From Chitinophaga pinensis (GTDB lineage Bacteria; Bacteroidota; Bacteroidia; Flavobacteriales_D; Crocinitomicaceae): DNA of 39,882 bases. Position numbers and translations under genes: made by a program. Positions 1-11,000 of the stretch are shown one piece after another. The DNA lies in assembly GCA_943324565.2 (NCBI GenBank), contig CALPMC020000018.1, forward strand, positions 1 through 39,882, given 5' to 3'. Below the pieces are notes generated by a model. The model saw only the letters and a list, made by a program, of their open reading frames with translations, was not told the DNA's origin and did not search any database. Each line of letters begins with the position of its first letter. The first letter of the stretch is position 1.

Positions 1-357
1 GAACAAATTTGCTCTAAAAAATCCCAATGCAATTCCTATGACATCACCAACGAAGGGCAACCAAGAAAGTAAGGCTAACCAAACGCCATACTGATTTATT
101 TTTTGTTTCCAATTTTCGATTTTTTCTTTTGTTGCACCCACTTTTATCAACCATTCCGGTTTTCCTAAATAGCCAATTCCATAATTAAGCCAACCACCCA
201 ATGTATTTCCTGTCGTTGCAATAATTAACGATAGAAAAGGATCGTATCCCATTGCTAGAATTGTACCTAAAAACAATTCCGATGCGACAGGAAGGACCGT
301 AGCTGCCAAAAAGCAGGTAATGAAGAGCCCTATAAAACCGTATTCAATGTCAAACAT
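1..357 (-). CDS. DedA/YqaA-like (SNARE-associated/VTT) membrane protein, 3' end truncated by window edge
   Basis: Reverse-strand translation from ATG at 357 reads MFDIEYGFIGLFITCFLAATVLPVASELFLGTILAMGYDPFLSIIVATTGNTLGGWLNYGIGYLGKPEW..., hydrophobic and matching YqaA-family small membrane proteins; open to window start. Confidence 0.8.
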   Translation of the reverse strand, partial: MFDIEYGFIGLFITCFLAATVLPVASELFLGTILAMGYDPFLSLIIATTGNTLGGWLNYGIGYLGKPEWLIKVGATKEKIENWKQKINQYGVWLALLSWLPFVGDVIGIALGFFRANLF

Positions 358-368
358 AATTTCAATAA

Positions 369-392
369 AAAAGCCGGCTTACACCGGCTTTT
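369..392. terminator. Hairpin terminator between the T9SS gene and the YqaA-like gene
   Basis: AAAAGCCGG-CTTACA-CCGGCTTTT, perfect 9-bp stem flanked by A/T runs, just after the stop of the 860-aa ORF. Confidence 0.8.
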
Positions 393-413
393 CAAAGTTA
401 ATTCAGAATTTGA

Positions 414-2996
414 TTAGTTCTTGATTAATTTTTTAGTAACTGAACTTCCATTAGAAGAAACAGTAACATAATAGATTCCTGCATTGAAAGAAGTTGTATT
501 GATTTCTGTTGCGTTTGCACCAGCGTTTAATTGACCTAAGTTTCTTTCAGAAACAATTTTACCAGATAAATCTGTAATTGAAATTGTTGCTTCAGATACA
601 TTCACCAAATTAAATTCAATAGTTGAAGTTGAAGAAGTTGGGTTCGGGTAAATTACTGCATCAATAACTTGAGTTGTGTTTTCGTTTACACTTAAAATTG
701 GGTCAAAGTTTAAACGAACAACAGGAGTTGATGTTGTATAGAATAAGTTTGCAGTAACACTAATATCATTTCCATCTAAGAAGAAAGAAGTTTGTTCATC
801 AGAAGTTCCAGCATTAGAAACCTGTAAACCACCAGCAAATGAACCAACAACTGCTAAATACGTTTGACCAGCAACTAAATTAGTAGGATTTAATAAAACC
901 ATATTTAAAATAGTATTCAAGTTGTTAGAAGCTACCGTTAATGGAGCAGTTTCTTCTAAGAAAGCAAATCCTCCTGCAGCATCAATAGAATAAATTTTTG
1001 CATAAACTTCAGTTCCGACAGTTGTTCCACCTGTTCCACCTGCTAAACGAACGCTAATTCCTTTTAACGTTTGGTCAGCCCATATATCAAATAAGTTACC
1101 AACTTCAAAACCTGTAGTTCCGTTAGATGTTGTACCAGCGAAAACATTGTTATCACGAGCATAGATGTAGTTTGTTACACCAAAAGTTAAATCAGCAATT
1201 GTGTTGTTAGTAGCAACTTCATCTACGATTTCAGTATTGTTTGTTACTGTAGCAACTGTGTAGGTAGCTCCAACTCCGCCATTGATAGTTAATACATCTC
1301 CTACATTATAACCAGTTCCAATAGCATTTAATACAGCTCCAGTTACCGTTGCTGCTGAAACAGTCGCAATAGTATAGGATGCGTCAGCATTTCCTGTGGA
1401 AATAGTTACTACATCACCAGCTGTATATCCTGTACCCGCTGATGCGATCGTTGCTGTTAATATATTACCTAAAGAAACTGAATCAATAATAAAAATTGCA
1501 GTGCTGTCGCCCGCTAAAATTTGAATAGTATCATTTATTTGGTAACCATTACCACCATTTACTATGTACAAAGAATCTATAGATCCATTTATTACCGTAT
1601 AACCAACAGTTAAACCAGTTCCTGTACCAACAATCGGTGAGGTTGGAGCACCAATTGAATCCGCGTAATTTAATCCAGTAGATAACGTGTCAATCATTAA
1701 TGCCTCCCCTATTGTTTCTGCTGTAAGATTTAAAGTTAAACCTGTCCCTGTTCCACCAGTTGTAGCAACTCCTGAAGAAGTTGTGTAACCTGTTCCTGCA
1801 GCAGAAAGATTTCCTGTACCAACTACACCACCAACTGATGCAGTAATATTAACAGTTGCACCTGTTCCTGTTCCACCATTTGTTGCAATATTGTTTCCAG
1901 TTACATATCCAACACCACCATTTGATAAAGCTCCAGTTAAAATTTGACCGTTTGGTAAAGTGCCTAAAACTAATTTTCTTTTTAAAGTATAACTCGCTAC
2001 TGTTGAAGGAGGAGTAAATGAAGTCGAAACTTCTAAAGTAGCTGTATCTAAAGAAGCGATAGCTGTTGGAGCACTTGTTCCTGCGAAAACATTATTTCCA
2101 CCAGTTAAAACATCAGCTTTTAAAATAGCACCAGATAAATTGTTTAAACCACCATTCAAAACATTTGTTGAAAATGAAATAGGAGCAACTTGAGTTGTAG
2201 GAATTTGGTAATAATTTAAACCAGCTGTACCCCAAGTGTTTGTGTTTATTGATAAATCATAGTTTGGATTTGTAACGATTTTCACATCGTCGATGTACCA
2301 ACCATAAGTGACCCAAACGTTTGGATTTGTTGCAGAACCTGGGAAATTTGTAGTCCAGCTAAAACGAATCCAAAGTTGAGTTGGAGCTGAAGACAAAACC
2401 GTTGCAAGGTTAATTAATTTTGTATCCGGATTTGGATAAGGAGCACCACCCGCTGCAGATAAAACTTCTTTGTCTAAGTTGTCTCCAACCGTTGTAAAAG
2501 TTGTACCATCAGTTGAAATTTGAATTTCTTGTAAATCGTTGAAACGTGCACCAAATTGTTTGAATTGTAAAGATACTTGGTTTGTTCCACCTAACGCTGA
2601 CACATTTATTGGTTGTGCAGTTGTCATTGTGTAAGTAACACCTAACGCTTGTGTTCCTGGAGATAAAGTTGGATTACCATTTACTAATTCAGCATTGTTT
2701 CCGCCAGAAGTACCATTAGCACTAATTCCTGTTGCTGACCACCAACCTTGTGATGCAGCGTTAATGTTCCAGCCGAAAGTTGCGCCTGTTTGACCACCAT
2801 TGTCAATTGTCCATGTTGCTGCATTAGAAAAATTATCTTCCCACAACGTGGTCATGATTTTACCTATTGGCTGAAGCGTCGTAGATGTTTTTGGGGCTGT
2901 TCTTACTAAATCTTGAGATTTAAGTATGCGAGCGTTTTTTTGTGCAAAAACACCTGTTACAGCCAATACAGATAAAGAAAGTATTAGTTTTTTCAT
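414..2996 (-). CDS. T9SS type A sorting-domain surface/secreted protein with choice-of-anchor-J-like N-terminal domain and internal GTGY repeats
   Basis: Signal peptide MKKLILSLSVLAVTGVFAQ; C-terminus VIYPNPTSSTSTIEFNLVN...GIYYVTVSSNGSSVTKKLIKN is a classic T9SS type A CTD; LWEDNFSNAATWTIDN...WYIDDVKIV resembles a jelly-roll choice-of-anchor domain. Confidence 0.9.
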   Translation of the reverse strand: MKKLILSLSVLAVTGVFAQKNARILKSQDLVRTAPKTSTTLQPIGKIMTTLWEDNFSNAATWTIDNGGQTGATFGWNINAASQGWWSATGISANGTSGGNNAELVNGNPTLSPGTQALGVTYTMTTAQPINVSALGGTNQVSLQFKQFGARFNDLQEIQISTDGTTFTTVGDNLDKEVLSAAGGAPYPNPDTKLINLATVLSSAPTQLWIRFSWTTNFPGSATNPNVWVTYGWYIDDVKIVTNPNYDLSINTNTWGTAGLNYYQIPTTQVAPISFSTNVLNGGLNNLSGAILKADVLTGGNNVFAGTSAPTAIASLDTATLEVSTSFTPPSTVASYTLKRKLVLGTLPNGQILTGALSNGGVGYVTGNNIATNGGTGTGATVNITASVGGVVGTGNLSAAGTGYTTSSGVATTGGTGTGLTLNLTAETIGEALMIDTLSTGLNYADSIGAPTSPIVGTGTGLTVGYTVINGSIDSLYIVNGGNGYQINDTIQILAGDSTAIFIIDSVSLGNILTATIASAGTGYTAGDVVTISTGNADASYTIATVSAATVTGAVLNAIGTGYNVGDVLTINGGVGATYTVATVTNNTEIVDEVATNNTIADLTFGVTNYIYARDNNVFAGTTSNGTTGFEVGNLFDIWADQTLKGISVRLAGGTGGTTVGTEVYAKIYSIDAAGGFAFLEETAPLTVASNNLNTILNMVLLNPTNLVAGQTYLAVVGSFAGGLQVSNAGTSDEQTSFFLDGNDISVTANLFYTTSTPVVRLNFDPILSVNENTTQVIDAVIYPNPTSSTSTIEFNLVNVSEATISITDLSGKIVSERNLGQLNAGANATEINTTSFNAGIYYVTVSSNGSSVTKKLIKN
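1236..1961 (-). repeat. Six imperfect coding repeats of G(T/N)GYxxGDxxxI.GG type
   Basis: Translated units GGVGYVTGNNIATNGGTGTGATVNIT, AGTGYTTSSGVATTGGTGTGLTLNLT, TGLNYADSIGAPTSPIVGTGTGLTVGYT, GGNGYQINDTIQILAGDSTAIFII, AGTGYTAGDVVTISTGNADASYTI, IGTGYNVGDVLTINGGVGATYTV. Confidence 0.8.
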
Positions 2997-3018
2997 TTTA
3001 TGATTTTTTAATGATGCC

Positions 3019-3026
3019 CAAATATA
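3019..3026 (-). promoter_or_regulatory. Putative Bacteroidota -7 box (TATATTTG) for the 860-aa T9SS gene
   Basis: Plus-strand CAAATATA = TATATTTG on the minus strand, matching TANNTTTG, 22 nt upstream of the ATG at 2996; no clear -33 element. Confidence 0.45.
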
Positions 3027-3046
3027 CGACTTAATGATTATTCTAA

Positions 3047-3814
3047 CTAATAATCTTTTAAGAAAGGCAGGCTTGTCCTTGAATTATTTAACGTTAATTT
3101 GGAGAGTGTGGTGGTGAAAACTGTTTCATTTTCTAATTGAACCATTATTTCCCCCAATGAGTCAACACAAGTTGAATCGCCTGAATAAATTAGTTCATTT
3201 TTGTCTACTCCTACTCTATTTACACCTATTACATATGATTGATTCTCAATTGCACGTGCTTTTAAAAGCGTTTTCCAATGTTCAGAACGTTTCGCAGGCC
3301 AATTTGCGACATATAACAATAAATCATACTTTGGTATACCATTTATTTCATGGTTCCTTGCAATTTCTGGAAATCGTAAATCATAACAAATTTGAAGGTT
3401 GATTTTCCAATCTTTATACTTGATAATTGTTTCTGTTTTCCCAGCTGTATAGAATTTATCTTCCCCTCCTAAACCAAAGGATTTTCGTTTGTCATAATAT
3501 GAAATTTCACCTGAAGGATAAACAAAAACGCCTCGATTGTAAAAATGATTGTTTTCTTTAACCATCAAAGAAGTGTATATTGCAACGTCTTTTTTAGCGG
3601 CCAAATCAATTAAAAAATTCACAGAGGGATTTGAATTCCAATCTTCTGCTAATTCAACATTCATTGAAAAACCTGTATCAAACATTTCTGGGAAAACAAC
3701 TAAATCTGTGGGTTCATTTATTGATTCAATTAAGCGTAAAAAATTGGTAAAATTCGCACCTTTATCTTCCCAAATTTGATACGCTTGAACTAATGTTACT
3801 TTTAAATCTTGCAT
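3047..3814 (-). CDS. Carbon-nitrogen hydrolase family amidohydrolase, likely omega-amidase (YafV/Nit2-like)
   Basis: 255-aa ORF; nitrilase-fold motifs VVFPEMFDTGF (Glu), YDKRKSFGLGGE (Lys), LQICYDLRFPE (Cys). Confidence 0.88.
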   Translation of the reverse strand: MQDLKVTLVQAYQIWEDKGANFTNFLRLIESINEPTDLVVFPEMFDTGFSMNVELAEDWNSNPSVNFLIDLAAKKDVAIYTSLMVKENNHFYNRGVFVYPSGEISYYDKRKSFGLGGEDKFYTAGKTETIIKYKDWKINLQICYDLRFPEIARNHEINGIPKYDLLLYVANWPAKRSEHWKTLLKARAIENQSYVIGVNRVGVDKNELIYSGDSTCVDSLGEIMVQLENETVFTTTLSKLTLNNSRTSLPFLKDY

Positions 3815-4938
3815 AATCTGTCTGTTGCTTGAATTAATGTTTCATTGTCTTTAGCAAAGCAAAAACGAATCATTTTTCTATCTTTTAAATCTGTATTGAA
3901 AACGGAAAGCGGAATAGTTGCAACACCAAATTCGGTCACTAATCTTTTTGTAAAATCAATATCTGACTCATGAGAAATTGCATGAAATGAAGCAAGTTGA
4001 AAATAGGTACCCTCACATGGCATTAATTCAAATCGACTTTGTTGCATTCTTTCTCTGAAAAAATCTCTTTTCTCTTGATAAAACCCACCTAAATTTTCTG
4101 TTTTTACCAAAGGTAAATAGTCAGCTAATACATTTTGAGCAACACTATTCACACAGAAAACTAAAAATTGATGCACTTTTTTAATTTCATTCATAATAAA
4201 TTCTGGAGCAACTAAATACCCTATTTTCCAACCAGTGATATGAAACGTTTTTCCAAATGAAGAAACGACTATCGAGCGACTTCTCAAAAATTCATTTGCA
4301 TGTACTGAAAGATGTTTATTTTCAAATGAGATATATTCGTAAACCTCATCCGACAGAACCATTAAATTAGGGTATTTATGCAACAAGTTTTCAAATTCTT
4401 TCATATCGCTTTCAGTCCAAATTCGCCCACTTGGGTTGTGTGGATTATTTGTAATAATCAATTTGGTTTTTTCATTTACTGTTGAATTAATTATTTCCCA
4501 ATCTGGTAAAAACTCATCGTTTAAAGAAATTCGTTTTGGAATTCCTCCAGCTAAAATAATTGGTGACTCATAGCAATCGTAACTTGGATCTAAAATAACT
4601 ACCTCCTCCCCTTTTCCAACGAGAGCTTGAATGGTTGTAAAAATAGCTTGCGTTGCTCCGGCCGTAACCAACAATTCACTTTCAACTTTTAGTTGTCGTT
4701 GATATGATTTTTCAATCAATACTACTATTTCATTCATTAACAGTGGATTTCCAGCCATTGGATTATACTGATGAATATTGTCGCTTGCTTTTTGTTTTAG
4801 CAAATCAACTAGAATAGGATCAACCGGGAAATTCGGAAATCCTTGGGACAAATTGATTGCATTATGATCTACTGCCATTTTGGACATTACTGTAAAAATG
4901 GTTGTTCCTACAGTTGGAAGTTTGGATATTAAATTCAT
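3802..4938 (-). CDS. Methionine/glutamine aminotransferase, PLP-dependent fold type I (YbdL/KAT-like)
   Basis: MNLISKLPTVGTTIFTVMSKMAVDHNAINLSQGFPNFPVDP..., NNPHNPSGRIW, SSFGKTFHITGWKIGY (PLP Lys). Start trimmed from the listed 4974 to the internal ATG at 4938. Confidence 0.88.
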   Translation of the reverse strand: MNLISKLPTVGTTIFTVMSKMAVDHNAINLSQGFPNFPVDPILVDLLKQKASDNIHQYNPMAGNPLLMNEIVVLIEKSYQRQLKVESELLVTAGATQAIFTTIQALVGKGEEVVILDPSYDCYESPIILAGGIPKRISLNDEFLPDWEIINSTVNEKTKLIITNNPHNPSGRIWTESDMKEFENLLHKYPNLMVLSDEVYEYISFENKHLSVHANEFLRSRSIVVSSFGKTFHITGWKIGYLVAPEFIMNEIKKVHQFLVFCVNSVAQNVLADYLPLVKTENLGGFYQEKRDFFRERMQQSRFELMPCEGTYFQLASFHAISHESDIDFTKRLVTEFGVATIPLSVFNTDLKDRKMIRFCFAKDNETLIQATDRLCKI

Positions 4939-4976
4939 TTGATAAAAATAGTGAATTGTAAAATGTGAAAACAAAA

Positions 4977-5005
4977 AAAGAGGCTAACAAATTGCTAGCC
5001 TCTTT
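4977..5005. terminator. Hairpin terminator downstream of the 2884-aa gene
   Basis: AAAGAGGCTA-ACAAATTGC-TAGCCTCTTT, perfect 10-bp stem, ending 18 nt beyond the stop of the giant ORF. Confidence 0.8.
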
Positions 5006-5022
5006 CTGTAAGTTAAGATTTA

Positions 5023-8000
5023 TTATTGTTTGATAATTCTAACTGTTCTTTCTTCTAACTCATTTCTAAGTTTGATGAAATAAACACCAGTTACCACATT
5101 TGATAAATCTAAAGAGTAAACGCCGTTTCCATTAATCAATGAACCGAAGTTAGCAACCGCTCTTCCATTCATATCTTCAACAGTTACATCATATTTTGCA
5201 GTTGTTTGATCAATCACAATATTGATTGCTCCTGTTGTTGGATTAGGATAAACATTGAAACTTAAAGTGTTTTCTTCTAAACCGATGTAATCAACGATTA
5301 CACAAGAAGAAGTTGCAGAACAGTTAGTTGAATTAGTTACAATTACAGCATACGAACCATTGATTGGTGCTGTATATGTTGCACTTGTCGCTCCAGTTAT
5401 TGGTGTGTTTGTAGCACAATCAATCCATTGGTATGAAGCACCTGTTGAAGCAACTAATGTTCCTGTACCATTTCCGTTATCCGTTGCAGTTGCAGTAGGA
5501 GTTGGGTTAATAGTCAAGTTCAATGTAACTAACGAATCACAACCTGCAGCATTTGTTAATGTTTGCGTGTATGTTCCAGAAGCCGTGTAAGTTGTTCCAT
5601 TTGTCCAAGTGAATGATCCACAAGTTGCAGCTGTAGTAATTGAACTATTGTTTCCAATTGTCAATACTAACGTTGCAGTTGAATCACATCCTGCAGCATT
5701 TTGAGCTGTGAATGTATAAGATCCACTTGTTGTGTATGTTGTTCCGTTCCATTGGTATGAAGCACATTCAGAAACAACCGTGTTAGATGAACTTGTGTTG
5801 TTGATTGTTAAATTCAATGTTACCACTGAATCACATCCGAACGCATTTGTTAATGTATCAACATATACTCCTGATGTTGTGTATGTTGTACCATTCCAAG
5901 AATATGAATCACAAGCTACTTCTGTAACAGAAACTGCATCTGGTTGACCAATTGTCAAGTTCAATGTTAAAGTTGAATCACATCCTGCAACGTTTGTTAA
6001 TGTTTGAACATACGTTCCAGAAGCAGTATATGTTTGGTTGTTTAACGTGAATGTTTGACAAGCTACCTCATTCAACGTTGAAGTTGTAGGTTGAGTAATT
6101 GTTAAATTCAACGTTGCAACTGAATCACATCCTGCAGCATTTACTAAAGTTTGTGTGTGTGTTCCGGATGCTGTGTACGTAACGTTATTAGTCCAAGTGT
6201 AAGAAGAACATTGAGTAACATTCGTAGTTGAAGTTGAACTATTGTTTACAGTAACTAAGAAACTTGCATTAGCTGAACAAGCACCAGCAACACCATAAAT
6301 ATGTACTGTTTGCGTTGTTGTAATGTTACTAGTTAAAACTGTTCCTCCACCATTCGTTGCCGTTCTGTAGCTTAATACCAAACCTGCATTATTTGATGGC
6401 GTTAACTCAGCTAAAGTTGGTAATGTGTAAGTATTACAAACTACTTGAGCTCCTGGATTTACTAAAGAAATAGGCGCACATTGTGTTGAAACCGTTACTG
6501 GTACAGACCAAGCGCTTACGTCTCCATTTCCACAATTCGCTCTATAATAAACTTGATAGGAACTGTTAGGAATTAAACCTGACAATGTTGTACTTGTTGT
6601 AGCTGAAACATTTGAAACCAAAGTTCCTGTTCCTTGTGTAAATCCAACTGGACCGTATTCGAAATCGAAAGCAGATGCAGTAGAACAACCCAAAGACCAG
6701 TTTACATCAGCACTTGTTGTTGTAGTTGTTCCTCCTACTAATAATCCTGGAGAAGGACAAGTTGGCGCTGGAGCTATTGTAATTAAGTAATCCTCTGTTT
6801 CACCAAATCCATAATTCGTACAAGGTTGAATTGATTGACCATCTTGGAAAAATGCTCCTCTAATTCTCATTCTGTGAACACCTACTGGAGGTGTACATGC
6901 TAAAGCAATTACGAATGAAGAAGAAGCATTCACTTGACCTGGAGTATTACCAGTTCCAATTGTACCATTAGTTGCACCTATTAATTCCGTAGCATCAAAA
7001 ATACCATCGTCATTGTAATCAATCCAAGCAGCATAACCTTGAGAGCCATATTCACCTGTTGATATATTCAATGTATATGAACTAGATGGTAATAGTGTTG
7101 CCGTATAATTTGGTTGACCATTAAAGAAAGTATAAGAAGGACCACCAGCTACAAAACCTGTATTGTTAGCTAAAGTAGTTCCAACTATTTCAACATTCGA
7201 AATTAAATCTCCGTCTGAAGTTCCAAATGTATAAGTCGGCACACAATAACAATCTGTTGGTGCAGACATATTGATTGTCAATAGAGATGAATAACTCGGT
7301 GTTCCGCCACAAGAAACGATAGACAATCTATAGATAGTTGTGTCATTTTGGCTTGTTGTTAAAGTCAAACCATTTTCACCTGCGATATCAATAAAGTTTT
7401 GACCGTTATCAATTGAAAACTGCCATTGATAGGTTAAACCTTGAGAACTTCCTGTGTAGTTTGCTGAGATTTGGAAGTTAACACCTTCACAAACGTTAGT
7501 TACAGATGAAACTGTACTTACACCTACTGGAGCAACATTTCCTAAAATTGTAATTGTTACATCTGCAGATCCTGGTGCGTTTGTACAACCTGTCGTTTGA
7601 TTTGTGTAAGATATTGAATAAACAGTTGTTTCTGTTGGAATAACAGCTTGTGTGAAGATGTTAGTTCCAGAAGCAATTGTTGTTGTTCCTTGTGTATTTG
7701 TTGAAGTCCAAACCGTTGTATAGTTAGCTGGCGGAGCAAAACGATACGCAAATGGGTTAGTGATAGGATTAGTTGGACTTGCAACCGTACCCGATGCAAA
7801 TGCTAAAACACCAATAGTACCATCACCATTGTTTACACCTACCAATTTGTTTCTATCAACATTCGTCGAAGAAGTTACGTGAACATCAATTTCACCAACA
7901 GTTTCATAGAAAATTGCTTGGGCTGTACTTGTTTCTAATGCATTATATTCTTGAACATTTTCGTAACTCACAATGAATTTTCTATTTGGTATTGTTCCCT

Positions 8001-11000
8001 CAGTCCAATATTTGATTGTTCCACCTGTTGCAACCCCTAAATCATTATCCATTGCTAAAACAGCAACCATATTAAACGGCTCAGTTGTACTAGGTAAAGT
8101 AGTAAATGTAAAGTCTCCTACGTTTGGCGTTGCACCAAAGAAAACAGTTCCATTTGTTCCAATTGAAATAGTGTTGTATGAAGTTCCGAAGAAGTTAAAG
8201 TTAAACCCTACAGGAATACCGCTCCATCCACCATCATCTAAACCAAAACCTAAATCAGTAGGAACAAGTTCAGCTCCACCAGTTGCTAAAGTAACCGCAT
8301 TAACTGGAGCAGTTAAAGGAGCATGAGGAATTGAAGTACTTGTAAAGTTTCCAGCAGATAAACCTGTACTGATGTTAGCCGCTGTTCCTGGACATACACC
8401 GTTTACGTCTGAAGTTACGTTTGCAGTAGGTAAAGGATAAACTGAAATACTAATTGTTGATATTGATACACAACCGGTTCCAACTTCTAAAGCAGTTAAA
8501 TTAACAGATGTAGATTGACTTACAGTTACATCAATTGATGTTGCAGTTTGATTAGAAATCGTTGCATTAGGATTAGAAAGTGACCAAGTAAATCCATAAT
8601 TTGCAGTAGTCGTTGCAGTAATTGTAGCTGTACCACCAGTTCCACAGAAAGGTGCTTGATTATTTGTCAAGGTAACAACTGGAGCATCTGTAACCGTTAC
8701 AGTTACAGGAACTCTAGCACTTGAACAAGTTCCAGCAAAAGTTTCTGCTGCAACAAAATAAGTTGTTGTTTGAGAAATTGTTGGTGTTGTAAACGGAGAA
8801 CCAGTTCCTAATGGAGTTGTTGCAGTTGCGGTAGCATACCAAGCAATAGTTGATCCTGCTGAACCAACTGCGCTTATTGTAGCTGTTCCTACTCCACATC
8901 TTGTTGCTGGTGTTGTACTTGTAATCTCATTTGAGTAATTGACAGCAACTTCACTTGAGTAAGCTGGTGTACCATTACAAGCAGTGATTTTACATCTGTA
9001 AAAAGCATTTTGAGTTGGAATTAATGAATAAACATCATTTGTTGCACTAGCAACATCATTCCAAACACCACTTACTGTTGAAACTTGCCATTGGTAAACA
9101 ATTCCGTTAGTAGTACCTGTGTAATCTAAGTTAAAATTTACAGATTGACCATCACAGAAAGATGTTGAACTAGCAATAGTATTAACTCCAGTTGGTGCAA
9201 CATCCGAATAGATTAACATATTCACTTGTGCAGAACCTGGTGCATTCGTACAACCAGTTGTTTGATTCGTATATGAGATAGCATAATCAGTTGTAATTGC
9301 TGGAGTAACTGATTGACTAAAAATATTTGTACCCGAAGCAATTGTTGTTGTTCCATTTAAATTAGTTGCTGCCCATGTAGTTGAGTAGTTTGCCGGTGGT
9401 GTAAAACGATAAGCAAAAGGACTAGCAATTGGATTGGTTACTGAGGATGCTGTTCCAGACGCATAAGCTAAAACCCCAATAGTTCCATCTCCATTATTTA
9501 CTCCAACCAATTTGTTTTGATCCTGGTTCGTTGAAGAAGCAACATGAACTTCAATTACTCCAATAGTTTCATAAAAAATTGCTTGTGCAGTACTAAATTT
9601 AGTATCACCATATTCTTTCACATTCTCATAACTTAAAACAAATTTTCTATTTGGTGCATACCCCGTTGTCCAATATTTAATTGTTCCTCCTGTTGCTCCG
9701 GTTAAATTGTTATCCATCGCAAGAACGGCAACCATGTTAAATGGTTCAGTTGTACTAGGAAGAGTTAAAAATTCATAGTCAGTTACATCTGGTGTTGTAC
9801 CAAAGAAAACAGTACCGTTAGTTCCAACACTAATTGTAGAATAATTTGTACCGAAAAAATTAAAATTAAACCCAACTGGAACACCACTCCAACCTCCATC
9901 ATCTAAACCTGTCCCTAAATTTCGAGTTACAAGAGCAGTGCCTGCGTCTACTAGTTTTATTGCGTTAGCTGGAGCTGTTAATGGTGAATGATTTATTGAA
10001 ACACTACTAAAATTTCCAGCGCTCAATCCAGAACCAATTGTTGCAGAAGTTCCAGGACAAACACCAGAAGCGGTAGTTGTTACAGTTGCAGCAGGTAAAG
10101 GATAAACCCCTAAAGAATAATATGCAATAGAAACACAACCATTTGCATTTGTTCCACTTAATTTAAAATCAGATGTAGCAGATACTGTTGCATTAACTGC
10201 AGTTCCTGAAGTAGATTCTAAAGATCCAGTTGCTGGGTTCAATGCTGACCAAGAATAAGCCATTGAAGCATCAGTTGATGAAGCAGTTAATACCGCTGTT
10301 CCACCAGTACCACAGAAATTATTTAATGACGATGTTATTACTACTGCTGGGCCTAAATTTGTTGAATCTAAATAAGGTGTTCCATTAATTGATTGAACTA
10401 ACGTATTGTTATCTGTTGCAGAAACTGACCATGTAACATTACCATTAATTGGCGTTACCGTCGGAATAATTCCTGTCCAAGTATCAGCAGACAATCCGCC
10501 AATATTTGTTGAATTCGACATTGTAACTGGAGTCTGAGCAGTTCCATTAACTGAATAATTTAAAACTACTGAGGTAATTGCAGCTCCACCAGGAATAACA
10601 ACAACTGAAATGTTTCTTGGAATATTAACACATACATTTCCTGTTGGAGAAATAGCCAAACCAGTAAGCGTTGCCGCTGATTTTGTTCCCATTACCATAA
10701 ATGCTGGAATTGTAGAAGTTGGTGATGATGTTGTTAAAGAAGTTGGTGTAGCAGTAGTTAAAACTCCTCCAACCAAACTATATGTTCCAGTCAAAGTTGA
10801 ACTTCCAGCAATACCGTCTGCAGTACCAGGAGCATCATTCAATCTAATTGCTGTTGTTGCATCTGATGCAAAATTAGTTTCACCAGAAGTAAAAGATGTT
10901 GCCCAATATCTATTTGTATTTAATGAAGCAAATAATGCACTTGGAGTACCTCCAGTTGCGGCATCAACAACTTCCGACTTAATAACTACAACACCTGTTG

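Noticed and set aside
3157-3402. 81-aa and 76-aa plus-strand ORFs antisense to the amidase (3157-3402, 3549-3779)
   Set aside because: Overlap a well-supported conserved enzyme on the other strand; no independent coding evidence.
5510-6213. Regular repeats considered as a CRISPR array
   Set aside because: Units are ~147 bp, coding in frame, without short palindromic repeats and unique spacers; they are protein tandem repeats.
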